Origin: Papilionanthe hookeriana x Papilionanthe teres
Taxonomy: Eukaryota; Streptophyta; Magnoliopsida; Asparagales; Orchidaceae
Assembly (NCBI GenBank): GCA_022702705.1
Contig: CM040430.1
Location: 71,003,982 to 71,067,981, forward strand
Reading direction: 5' to 3'
DNA length: 64,000 bases
The notes below the pieces were generated by a model. The model was not told the DNA's origin and searched no databases. It saw only the letters and a list, made by a program, of their open reading frames with translations. The first letter of the stretch is position 1, and every line of letters starts with the position of its first letter. Positions 46,691 to 58,918 of this stretch are shown here, in pieces. The position numbers were made by a program, and so were the translations under genes.

Positions 46691-47320
46691 GAGCCGTGAG
46701 TTACATGGAAAATATCACACCTCCAATGTACATCCATACGGCATCCTTGCCAAGGATGGCTTGGAAGGTGATGTTATCGACCATGTACCCCACTATTCGG
46801 ACATGGATTTTTGACGGATGCTTCTTTGGATGGATCGACAAAGATCATACACGATCCGTTTTGAGTTTACATGGATTGTATGAAATATATTCCGCATCAA
46901 GATGTATGATGTATCTTCTACATGATTGGAATGAAAGTGACCATGTCACATTTTTCGGCCTTCACCTCTTTTGTGCAAGTTGATCGGGAAACGCCATTAA
47001 AGTTAAATGAACTTCGAACAAAGAACAGAAAAGGAATAAAAAAAAAGAATAAAAAAAAAACTTTCCTTAAAAATCTAAAAAAAAAATGACAAACACCAAA
47101 TTCACATGAACATTAAATAAACGATAAAATAAAATTTGAATCATTAAAAGATAAACAAAATCAACATGAATGTTAAATCAAATTCTCAATCAAATTTCAA
47201 ATGTGATCTTCCAAATTTCAAATCAAATCTTAAATCAAATTTCAACCGAGTTCAAACTCATCCTTCCAAATTCAAGTTCAACCTTTCCAGATTCCAAATC
47301 TCAATCAAAATTCAAATTCA
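46691..47320 (+). other. 3' UTR of complete element before the tandem array
   Basis: No conserved protein. It shares short blocks with 767-1,100 of the left element, including GAAGGTGATGTTA and GAAACGCCA near 46,990. The stretch 47,030-47,170 is A-rich with poly-A runs. Confidence 0.6.
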
Positions 47321-48560
47321 AACTCTTGGGTCGAGGATTTTACATCCAAGACTGCACTGCTTTAGGATTCTTTCCCTATTGCACTGAAATACATCAAAAT
47401 TCAAATTCAAACTTTTCGGGTCGAGGATTTTACATCCAAGACCGCACTCGCTTTAGGATTCTTTCCCTATTGCACCGAAATACATCAAATTCAAACTTTT
47501 GGGTCGAGGATTTTACATCCAAGATCGCACCGCTTTAGGATTCTTTCCCTATTGCACTCGAAATACATCAAAGTTCAAATTCAAACTCTTGGGTCGAGGA
47601 TTTTACATCCAAGACTGCACTGCTTTAGGATTCTTTCCCTATTGCACTGAAATACATCAAAATTCAAATTCAACCTTTTGGGTCGAGGATTTTACATCCA
47701 AGATCGCATCGCTTTAGGATTCTTTCCCTATCGCACCGAAATACATCAAATTCAAACTTTTGGGTCGAGGATTTTACATCCAAGACCGCACTCGCTTTAG
47801 GATTCTTTCCCTATTGCACCGAAATACATCAAAATTCAAATTCAAACTCTTGGGTCGAGGATTTTACATCCAAGACCGCACCGCTTAGGATTCTTTCCTA
47901 TTGCACCGAAATACATCAAAATTCAAATTCAACCTTTTGGGTCATGGATTTTACATCCAAGACCGCACTCGCTTTAGGATTCTTTCCTATCGCACCGAAA
48001 TACATCAAATTCAAACTTTTGGGTCGAGGATTTTACATCCAAGACCGTACCGCTTAGGATTCTTTCCCTATTGCACTGAAATACATCAAAATTCAAATTC
48101 AACCTTTTGGGTCGAGGATTTTATATCCAAGACTGCACTTCTTTAGGATTCTTTCCCTATTGCACTGAAATACATCAAATTCAAACTTTTGGGTCGAGGA
48201 TTTTATATCCAAGACTGCACTGCTTTAGGATTCTTTCCCTATTGCACTGAAATACATCAAATTCAAACTTTTGGGTCGAGGATTTTACATCCAAGACTAC
48301 ACTCGCTTTAGGATTCATTTCCTATCGCAATGAAATACATTAAAATCAAACTTTTGGGGTCGAGGATTTTACATCCAATACCGCATTGCTTTAGATTCTC
48401 TTCCTATCGCAATGAAATACATCAAAAAATCAAACTTCGAGGTTAAGGATTTTACATCCGATACCGCATTACTTCCGAGATCTTTCCTCATTGTAATGAT
48501 ACAATCCAATCGATTCGATCTTCTTTTGGGGTTGAAGATGTTACATCTAAAACCTCAAAA
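47321..48560 (+). repeat. Tandem array, ~82-90 bp units, about 14 copies
   Basis: TCGAGGATTTTACATCC recurs from 47,331 at 47,421, 47,504, 47,594, 47,683, 47,765, 47,855, 47,942, 48,024, 48,112, 48,194 and 48,276, then in decayed form to about 48,540. Steps alternate between about 82 and 90 bp, through presence or absence of an AATTCAA insert near the unit end. Each unit also carries GCTTTAGGATTCTTTCCC and ATTGCACYGAAATACATC. It sits between the AlkB-like ORF and the 3' LTR, as does the unrelated array in the left element. ORFs running through it are repeat by-products. Confidence 0.95.
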
Positions 48561-48916
48561 TTCCAATTTTCATTTCAAATCAAATCCCTTCAAATTAATC
48601 TCGACAAACTTCAATCTAAATTGAAACTCCAAATTGAAATTTAAACTCACACATCATAACTCGAACATGAAACAAAATAAAATCTAAATCGAAATTCTCC
48701 CGCATCATGTGATTTGGGATTCACCTCCTTTTCCTTTCTCCAGCCGAGAGTTCAAAAATCTCCAGCTCCGGAGATATACTCGACACTCCCAGCCAGAAGC
48801 TCTTCTACTTCGTCCTAAGTTTATTACTTGGACATCCGTGTTGGTTTTGTTGATCGCTCGGTCAACACCAATACGCGCGGTGCGCTCCGTCACCACCACA
48901 CCTATCGGGGTCCATT
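48561..48916 (+). other. Conserved pre-LTR segment and candidate polypurine tract
   Basis: From about 48,700 it matches 2,400-2,617 of the left element, despite the unrelated arrays before them. It ends ATCGGGGTCCATT directly before TGTTGACC. The GGGG run at 48,907-48,910 is the only purine-rich candidate PPT. It contains GTGTTG...CAACAC, a weak inverted repeat around 48,837-48,868. Confidence 0.5.
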
Positions 48917-51900
48917 TGTTGACCTCATTTTCGATGAGGTCTTCTCTTCTTCTCTTTAGTACTTCAGATCTAGCCTTAGGCTTTTCCTTCGACTATCTTA
49001 GAGGACTAGAATCGGGATCCACCATCTAGAATTTCAAACCACTTCTTAACTCCTCGCAAACTCCACAAACTCGACCGTAGACCCCTAATCACCTAAAGGG
49101 TCGAAATCAAGTGTGGAAGTTTAAAGGATGAGTTCCTATGAGACTCCTCGGCCTTAGGATCGCCCCAGCTGGCCTCGGTCCGGTGAAGGGCCGACTTGCA
49201 CACACACTACACCCGTGCACTACACTTTCACACACCTCTTAAAATCACACCCCTATACCTAACTTGACCTCCCGACTCCTAAAGGTGATTCACATGGATG
49301 GTCCTTAACCCCTAAGCCTCGCAAGAGGGTTAGGAACAACATGGTGAGTGCCTCAAATGAGTCCCTTCATGGCTCATATAGGCTTAACATGGCTTCATGG
49401 CTCAACCAAAATGATTTCATCCCACTTATATTCACCCAATCTTCAATTTTTCAAATTTTCAATTTTTTGACCCCCGGGACCCTACACCCGCCAACCTACC
49501 CAAAACCCTTGAAATTACCCAAATCCTCCAAAATTTCCAAATCACCCAAAATTCCTCAAAACCATTCCTAAACATTTCCACATCACTCAAATTGACCATT
49601 CCTAGCAAAAAATACCAAAAATTCCAGAAATACCCCAATACCCTCCAAATAACCTCCAAATACCCAAAATACCCTTTTGACTCAAAAAATCCAAAAATTC
49701 AGAAAATTCCCAGAAAATTCCAGAAAATCCCAAATATTCCCAATTTCATTTTGTCCAACTACACCATTGGCCAATTTTGTCAATTTACCCCACTTTTATC
49801 AAAACCCCCAATTTGACCCATTTTAACCCAAAGTAAACCCAATGTCAAACCAAACCTACCCAATTGACCCAAATTCTGGTCCAATTCAGTTCTAGACTTC
49901 AATTCAACATTCCCAATACCAATCTAGACCAAATCCAAGTTCAATTTGATTGACATTTGGATCCAATTCCATTTTTGGCCTTAAAGCCCAATTTGGACCT
50001 ATGACCCAAACCTAACCCAAACTCACCCAATTCAACTCCAATTAACCCCAAATCTTTTCTAAACCTTCCTTAACATCCCCATGAACAAAACACTAACATG
50101 ATTTACCCAAGATTTTGATCCAAACCCCACTCAAATTCAACCCAAAATCAAAAGGCCCATTTTTGGCCTAAACCCAAACCTAACCCAAATGAGCCCAAAC
50201 CCCAAAATCAAAACCCATCAAAGCTAAAACCTCTTTGAAACACTCCCATAAACATTTCCCAACATTAATTTTACATCACATTCAACTCTAGCCCAACTTT
50301 GGCCCATGGTAGCCCATTTTGGCCCACCTTAGCCTCTTTACCAAAAAGGCCCATATCCAACCCAATTCAAACCCAAATCACCTCAAATTTGTTTCAAACA
50401 CTCATGACACATCCCTAAACCAAACCCAACAATTATTTGGCCCAAGCCTTTACCAAAATTTCATCCCAAGATCCATTTTAAAATTCAAAAGCCCACTTTC
50501 CTAAACCATTTAAAAGCCCATCTAAAACCATTTCAATGAGCCCAAAATTGATTCTAAAGCCCATATGACATTTTCATTTGTCATCCATTTGATCAAAATC
50601 ATTCCCTAAGTTCCAATTCCATCATCAAATAAATCTAAATCAAGCATTATGCCAAATTACCCAAAAATACCAAAATATTCCTAAAATCCATTTTCATGAA
50701 ATCGACTTGACTTTTCCCAAGCCAAATGGAGCCATGAAGCCATGCACAAGCCATATGCAAGCCATGAGAGCCTCTTTACATGTCACCATGCCATTTTGGG
50801 CAAAAGGAGGAGATTCTTTCCTTAATTCCTAAAGGTGATTAACCACTCCCATGATTCCCCTTAACCATGCTTATGCCTAATCGTGCTTGGATGGTGACTT
50901 CGACCCTACCGATTATGCCGAGCCAAGTCACTTTTCCCTCACCAAAACCAGGCCTCGGGTGGTGCACCTAGCCCAAATGGGTGGGTTGACCCATTTAGGT
51001 CCAAATTTAGCCATGCCCCCATTCCATCTAAATCAAACCCTTTACACATGGCCAATGCTAATTGACCGCACAAGCCTCCAGCCCCGACCCACCCGACCTC
51101 GAGGGTGACCCATGCTCGGCCGGCCGGCCACCCGGCCGCCGGAAAACGCCATGCCCGAGACCTCGGGAGTGAGCCAACATTGAAATTCTCCCTCGCCGAG
51201 CCGCCCCATGCCTAGTGGTCACCATGGCCGTTCTTCTCCTCACTCGCAGCAAGCTCGATCCCAAGCCCTAACTCCCCGGAGGCCCTCCACCCTCTCCTAT
51301 TTAAACTCCACCCCTCTCGGCCATGAAGAGGTGCCGAAAAAACCTTAAGGAAACTCGCCAAAATTGTTCCGCATTACTCCCCATACACAGAGCACTTGAT
51401 CCCCACTGAAATCCCCTGCCATTTCTTCTCTGTGAGCTCAATTTCAGAGTTGAAATCCAAGCCCAAAACCAGGACACTTCTCCACAGTGGACCAATCCTC
51501 AAATTGATTGGTCCTACACCTTCACCAGACCAAGGGAAGGTGTCCACCAGTAAAAGCCCCATCTCCAGGCCACCCAGTTGCTCCAGCCTCCAAGCTTTGT
51601 GATCGGCTGTGGTCGAAGTCCAACCTAAACAATTCACCAGACCAGGAGACTTCATCTGGAGCTTGCTAGGACCCAATCGAAGGTGCAACAACTCTCAGAT
51701 CGAAGCCACACCTCTCTGAGCAAAGGTATGAGCTAATTCTTCATCCCGAGCTTCTGGAGATTCTCCATCTCAAATGCTTTAATTTCAATGCATGTTTACC
51801 GTATGGATGTGTTCGTCTCTTCAAGACGAATCCATGTAGCATAAGAACACGAAAATCCATCGAGAATCGAGTGAGTTCTTAGTGGTTAGAGTGTGGACGG

Positions 51901-54900
51901 TCACGGGATCACACCAGTCATGGACGATGAACGGATGCCGTCCATTTAATACACGCGCGTACGGATGGCCAGGATCGCGCCGGATGAGGAGACGGAACGA
52001 TACAGCGGGCCCCGGGACGGCTGACTCAGATGGCGGCGCCCAATCCCGCCGCGACACGTATCCCTTCGGAGCCGCCGAGGTTCTCGCCGGCGCCGCGTGG
52101 ATAAGTAGGAAAATAGGCTATTTTTCTATTTATTTAATTGCCAGAACTTTAAAAATCCATATCTTTGTGTAGAAAAATCACAAAAATAAAATAAAAATAC
52201 CCTCTTGCTCAGTGAACAGAGGAGAATAATGTGGAAAAGAAATTAATTAATTTTGTCTAGTATTTTATTTTTAATTAATTATTTACTCTCTGTATACATT
52301 TAATTCTCCATGCATGCATACAATTCACCATGGCATGAGACCATAGGGCTTTTGAAGCCTCTGAACTTGGGGATATTCCCTGAATTTTCCAAGGTCAGAG
52401 GCCATCTCTGTAAAAAGTTATTGATTTTTCAAATTCATGTCATTGTTTTGAGTATTTTAATTCCAATAATTAGCATATTGTGAAATAAATTCTAGTAAAA
52501 TTTGGTGATGTTCCTTATGACCAGAGAACCCTAGGAAAAATAGGTTTTGAGTTAGCTCATTTCAGACAACCCTAATTGGCTTAAACACTCAAAATAGGCC
52601 TCTAATTAATTAGAGCTAGCCATACATCAAATTGACTTGAAATCAATTCTCCACTGACCTTTAGGATCAGAGGAACCCACCATAAAAATTCGAGGTCAAT
52701 TGGACTTGGTTAGCCCTATTAATTGGGTTGATTAAGCCACTTAGTCATTTTAAACTTTAAAAATTCATAACTTTCAAAATATCTTTCAAAAATTCACCAA
52801 ATTGGTTTTGGAGCCTCTCTGATATTAGGGGAATTTAAGAAAATTAAAATTTCAATTTTCTAAAAAAGTTGATTTTTAACATTATTTTAATATTTTTAAT
52901 AATTAAAAAATAATAAAAATCACAAAAATAATAAAATTCACCAAAATGTCACATTTTGAGTTTTAATCACTTAGGAACAAACCCCATATTTTTCTTAGGT
53001 CTATTTGGTGAGATATTAATTTTTTAAAGCTCTAGGGTAATTTTAAAATTAAAAAAAAATGTATTTTCTAGCATTTTCACTAAAATAATTATAATAAATC
53101 AAAGAAAAATCAGAAAATTGTAAAATTTAGTTCTCTGGAATCCTTGATATCAGAGAGAATTTTAAAAATTATAAAATTCATTTTTCAACATATATTCTAT
53201 TTTTAAATTAATTAACACTCCAAAACTTAAAATAATTCTAATAAATACAATATAATTCAAAAAATCACCAAAATTGGTCCAAGTGGTCCTCTAGTCATTA
53301 GGAATGTCCCCTATTTTTCTTAAGGACAGAAACTTTCCCTTGGTCATGTTATTAAATTTTCCTTGGAAATCTTTATTTTCTACCAAAAATAATTATATAA
53401 ATAAATTAAATACAGAAAAATCACATTTTCTCCTCTCATGCCTTCATTGACATATGAGTGAAGTCACATAAAAATTTCAAGTTCATTTGAGCTCAATTTA
53501 GTGAGTTATGAAATTATTAGGCTTGAAGGGCAAAATGGTAATTAAAATCTTAACCCCTTTAATTAAGACTTTAGGCTTAATAAAATTAACAAGTAAAATA
53601 TTTGATCCTAATCTGATTTGGATGATTGAAATTTAATAATCAAAGGGTAGAAACCCATTAAGCAATTTAAAATAATTGAAATAAACCTTAATTAAATAAT
53701 CGATTAAATTTGGAAGAATAATGAAATCGGAATTATTAAAATAAGGATATTATTAGGAAGAGATTTATTCTTTAATTAAAAGATCCCTAGATCAATCATT
53801 TCATTAATGTTTAATTCTTAATTAAAGTAATAATGCAAATTTAAAACATTAAAAGACTTAATTATTAAACTAAAATTAAATTGTTGAACACTTTTAAAAT
53901 TTTAATTAAATTAAATAAAATTAAATTAAATTAAAAATTAAATTAAATTAAAAAATTAAATTAAATTAAATTAAATCAAATTAAATTAAATTAAAAAAAA
54001 ATTAAATTAAATCAAATTAATCTAATGTAACATCAAATCAAACTAAATTGAATTAAATTAAATTAAATTAAATTAAATTAAATTAAATTAAATTAAGTTG
54101 AATTAAATAACATCACCTAAGACATAAAGAACTCAAAAATAAATTTAAAATAACTTCGAACACTATTCCAAACTTAAATCATCAATTTGAACTTAAATTT
54201 GAATCACAAATCGTTAAATATCATTTTGCCCTCAGGAGCTTTTACTATTATAACTCCTAAATGGAGTATTAAATGAAATGTCATTTCACTCATAAGGATA
54301 TTCAAATGTCCTAAGTTCACCGAGCAAGTTAACAAAACTTAAAAACCTCTGACGATCGATTCATTTACATAATTAAATTCATTCGGACTTAAAACAATCC
54401 TAGAAATATCGAAAAGATGTTTAAGATTCGTCTTAAGCACTTCCTCAATATGATAGGATATTTATAAGAACGATCGAACTTAATTGTTCTTTGATGAAGA
54501 AAATCGTCTTCAAACTAAAAACACAAGGAACCTAGACGTCATAGAGAAATGACTAGCTATAGGATTAGGAATTTGGTAGAAAACCATAACCCTTACCTTA
54601 GCTTTACCTAGGAACTTCGCTTAAATGTTCTAATCATGTTTTAAGTGCAACTTGAATGACGGGAAGACCCTCCGTGTACGCTTTTATTTTATTGTAATTT
54701 ACCTTATTGCAATTTATTTAATCGCATCGCACTTACTTTTCTTGCATGATAAACAACAGTTGCATGAAAACCTACACCTTTAGGATAGAAACCAAAACTG
54801 AAACCCATAACTAAATTAAAAGACACCACAAGATAAAATTCACCGCCACAACATTCAAAATATAAAACAACTCAAAATTTAATCACAAACAGAACACAAA

Positions 54901-56204
54901 ACTACAACTACAACTAAATTAAAACGTCTTGTTGGATGATCGGGAATACCTCGGATGATGTAACCTACGTGTTGCTAACGGGATTTCCCACGGTCTAAAT
55001 GAAAGTGTGGAACTCATTCAGTCGAGTTTAGCAAATTCATCCGGACTAAGTGAATCCGATAAAAATAATGATGCCTGAAGGATGGAACCGTGGGATCTTA
55101 ACCGTGTCGTTATAATCAACTTTAAGATTTGTTTTAAAACACAAAAAACACTTGGAAATTAAAACTTCTCTAAACCAAAACACTTTTCTCATCCCCTGAG
55201 TTATGATTTCTAAAACTAAACCTCTGCAACAACAAGGAGCTCGGAGTATGGTGGGCAGCACGGCCATCGTCGTCAGCAAAACTTGAACCTACATCAGCTA
55301 AACCATTCTTAGAATTAAATAACAAAGCCATAGGACTTCGAGGTAGTTTGCCTAGTGCGACATAAATCCTCAACTCTTCGTTAGGCATTTGCATTGCAAA
55401 TTAAGCCCTAACCGGTCTTAGGATTCCGAGGTAGTCGTCCGATACGACATAAACCCTCATATCTTCCAGGCTATTTGTATGATTCTATCATATAAAAATA
55501 AGCCCTAATTAATTGAAATTGACAAGATCAAAACATTAAATAAACATTAGGACTTTCCTAAATCCAAGCCAAACAATAGGATAGTCGGGAGATTATCGAA
55601 GTTCACTTCGAATCCGTAATTTCTCCTACTTTTCTTCCTTTGAATTCCTAAAATAAAATGTTCCAAACTCGGTCCATTTCCTATTGAGATTCAAAAATTC
55701 AATCCTTTGAAAACTTAAACTTTGAAATTCTTGAGAGCAGAATTATTGATTATTATCGAGAGTTTTCTTAGGTGATTCCCGTCACTTAAGATGTAATTAA
55801 CTATAGGGGCTTGCCCTTATAGGGAATTTTAAAGAACCTGTGTAATATAAACCCCGTTTAATGTTTTCATATTAAGCGAGTGAATTTGTCGGCTTATAAA
55901 ATTGGTTCGCGGACCAAACGGATGTCACAAATCTTCTAGTTTATTTAACCGAGCCCCACCATCAAGCAGGTGTCTATCCTTAGGGATAGATACACCGTTT
56001 GTGGTGCGGTGCTCGTTTATGTAAACTATTCGGGATGTGAGATCGGCTTGATTTCATATCTTAAAATCTTCAAATTTAAAATTATTTTCAAAATCAAATA
56101 CTACTTTTCAAATTACTTATTTAAATTAAATTTAAAATTCGCCGACAACTTCTGTAGGCGACCCCTTTTCAAAATAAAACACATAACCTAAAAATATGCC
56201 GACA
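48917..56204 (+). mobile_element. 3' LTR of complete element (7.29 kb)
   Basis: TGTTGACC...GCCGACA. Long stretches agree with the 5' LTR (offset about 20,120 at the left end and 20,080 at the right), broken mainly by differences at CAG/CTG sites and microsatellite length. Landmarks: inverted repeat 48,921-48,941, TATA-like 51,297-51,305, donor-like GT 51,726, hairpin 51,803-51,835, AAATT-type array 53,900-54,110. It is followed by A-GACCT. No protein is supported within it. Confidence 0.93.
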
Positions 56205-56205
56205 A

Positions 56206-56210
56206 GACCT
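56206..56210 (+). repeat. Target-site duplication GACCT (right)
   Basis: GACCT follows the LTR after one extra A. It equals the five bases before the solo LTR at 21,434. The extra A makes CAAG out of an expected CAG, the same one-base gain seen at other CAG sites in this element. Confidence 0.55.
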
Positions 56211-57900
56211 CCTCAAGCTTCTCCTCAATTTTTTTTCTTTTTCAGGATCTTTTTGATCCATTTTTTTTTTTGTAGTTTTTTTTACATTTGATGATTACTA
56301 TATCTGGAGAAGTCCTTAAATGATTTTGTATTCCACTATCCTCCTCTAAAGTTAAAACTTATTACTTTCCTTTACTTGAAGAGATATATAATTTTTTTAA
56401 ATACTTTTCAAAAGAGGCATAAATGTTTGAAAATAAAAATTATAAGAATCCTTAATTTTCCAAATATACATTTCTTCCTACTAAAGATAGTAATTCATTT
56501 TCCAATGTTCTCCACTAAATATCCTTAACTCTAGGTTCACCCTTTTCACAAAAAATATCAACTAAGCTTTCCTACTCCATTTCTATACCTAAAATTCTAA
56601 CATTCTTAAGATGACGCGACATAACAATAATCATTAGAAATAAGATACAAATTTATTTGTAGTATTTTTTAAAACAAGTATGGTTTAAATTTCAAACATT
56701 TTTATTTCCCCTCCCCCCAAACTTAAGCTCAAACATGTGCAATAATGAAGTACAAAAATATGCGGCAGCTAGAAATCATATTTACAATTTACTGCACATC
56801 CTACAAAAATATCAACAAATAGCAACTTGGTAGAATATTGTAGTAGAAAGTAAATCTAGCCTAAACATGCTTGACATAACACTATAAAGGAATTTTAAAT
56901 TGTAGAATAGGTACAAACTGAAGATTAAACAGGAGCACATTTTAAACTTTATAATGGAATTGTTGGATGCTAACAAGTTTAAAATATTAAGATAAGTTGT
57001 GTTGTCTCCAATGACTCATTCAACTTGACTAAAAAAGATAGACACACAAACTCCAATACATAGACTCACAGATTTCATAAAAAAACAACAACTGAGGTTA
57101 ATTTGATCTCCCTTCTACTCACATTTCCCCTCCTTACTTTCAATTTCTAACGAAAAAAACTACACTAATAATGTGGGTGTATTATAAAATTTTTTATGTT
57201 GTTATCACCCTTGGACTAGCATTCCCCTATTACGAAAACTCATATGTTTCCAATTTCAGGTTTACTCTAAGTCTAAGTTATGCAAAATCTGGTAAATAAA
57301 AGCAGTACAGTTCATCCAGATGTTGTTCACTAAGTAAGTTTATGAACTTACTCAATAAAGACAAAGTCAGATAAAGGAAGTAATAAATTTGACATGGAGT
57401 GGTCCAAGTCCAAACTCTACATGCTTCAAGGTAATGCTTAACCCTGATTGAGAAATTAGTCGTAACAGACTCGTCAGCCAGCTACTACCAGATGTCATTT
57501 ACAAATTTAATCAAGACCAAGGCTTATCCTCAAAACATTAACCCAAACAACTCTTACACATCAAACAAGGATTATAGTTCAACATCTCACTATTATCCAA
57601 TTACACTAAATATATAACAATGATAACCATGGGTTGACTCCCACGAAGCGCTTGGTCTAACATCGATGACCCAATGTATCCAATGTTTACTCTGGTTTCC
57701 CCAACATCAGTATCTCATTCATTTTGTCTCTATACCATGGAATATGTCATTCAATGATTTTGAATAACTCTTTCTTAGGAGATCTTTTATTGATTTCATC
57801 ATTCAATTCAGGTTCTTCTTATGATTGAGTCGAATTTAAAGATATAAAGACTGGTGGTATAGATGAATTCCCAAAATAGGTAGGCTTTAAAATTGTAGTG
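56211..57900 (-). mobile_element. Internal region of Athila-like element 2, non-coding part
   Basis: About 1.7 kb of AT-rich sequence. I find no RT, RNase H or integrase where pol should be, so pol seems deleted. On the minus strand GAGCTTAAGTTTGGGGGGAG (about 56,714-56,733) resembles the PPT-like G-run seen in Athila elements. No ORF here is convincing. Confidence 0.5.
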
Positions 57901-58081
57901 GGTACATTCATCTTAAGTTCATGAGATTTTTCAACAAATGGAATTAAAAGTTTACTATTTTGGTAACGTCCATCATTTGACACCTCTCCTGAACATACAT
58001 ACAGCTTTTTATAAATAATATTTTCAACTCATCATGAAAGTTCATTTCATTCTCATCAGTTAACCTACTCTCAAAACTTTC

Positions 58082-58918
58082 TTAGAAATGGTCTTTACTT
58101 AGATAGTCAATTTCATCCATACAAAAACAATCATCATTTTTTCTCTCGGTTGGATATTTCATAGTCTTTAATACATCAAAAATTACTTCCTGGTCATTAA
58201 TATTCATAGTCAACTCTCCTTTTTTCACATCTATCATAACTTGTCCAATAACAAGGAAAGGTCTCCCAAAAATAATTGGATTATCTTTATCATCCTCCAT
58301 ATTTAATACAATAAATTCTAAAGGAAAGATAAATTTATCCACTTTAACAAGCACATCTTCTATATCCCCTTTTGCATAAATGATAGATCCATCAGCTAAT
58401 TGAAAGGTTACAAGCAGTGGGAGAAATATCAGCTTTACCCAACATTTTAAATATAGATAGAGGCATCACATTAATGCTCACTCTTAAATCAATTAAAGCT
58501 TTTCCATATAATTATTTTCCAATTGCACAAGGAATTTTTAAGCTACAAGAATCTTTAAGTTGCTGAGGAAGCTTTTCTGAAGTATAGCGCTGCACTCCTC
58601 ACTTAGTGCAACTGTCTCGTAAACCCTGAGTTTCTTTTTCTTGTTTAATATCTCCTTCATAATATTTGCATAAATTGGCATCAGTTCCAAAGCTTCTATA
58701 AAATGAATATTTATCGTTAACTTCTTAAGTACTTTCAGGAATTTTGAAAATTTTTTATCCAACTCATGCTGTCTAAGCCTTTGAGGACATAGAGGTGGTG
58801 ATCTTTCTAAATTGATTTTAGTTGGAGGTATTAGTTTTTCCAGATTCTTAGAATTATGTTCTTTAGGTCTTTTAATTTCTTTTGTTTCTCTCACATCTTT
58901 TTTCTCTTTTCTGACCAC
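58082..58918 (-). pseudogene. Athila-like gag-protease region of element 2 with damaged active site
   Basis: Minus strand. 58,538-58,918 gives the pre-protease block (KFSKFLKVLKKLTINIHF, ALSEECSAILQ). 58,450-58,503 reads L-I-D-L-R-V-S-I-N-V-M-P-L, where the family has D-L-G-A-S, so the essential Gly is Arg and the active site is lost. 58,082-58,354 continues with VLVKVDKFIFPLEFIVLNME, IIFGRPFLVIGQVMIDVKKG and TMKYP. One stop or frameshift separates the two ORFs. Decayed and inactive; no RT follows. Confidence 0.8.

Larger units (their letters stand above)
28796..56204 (+). mobile_element. Complete giant Tat/Ogre-like Ty3/gypsy retrotransposon, ~27.4 kb
   Basis: Two LTRs of 7,329 and 7,288 bp flank an interior of about 12.8 kb. 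The order is PBS (tRNA-Arg type), upstream ORF, gag, protease, RT, RNase H, second RNase H, integrase, AlkB-like ORF, tandem-repeat 3' UTR, PPT. The tRNA-Arg PBS, ORF before gag, dual RNase H, 3' UTR tandem repeats and very large size together point to the Tat lineage and its Ogre branch. The LTRs are nearly identical apart from differences at CAG/CTG sites, so insertion is recent. Flanks are GACTT (left) and A-GACCT (right). The AlkB-like ORF is not part of the Ogre plan I know. Confidence 0.9.

Noticed and set aside
47166..48146. ORFs within the tandem array
   Set aside because: They repeat with the 82-90-bp unit and switch frame with unit length; not a protein.
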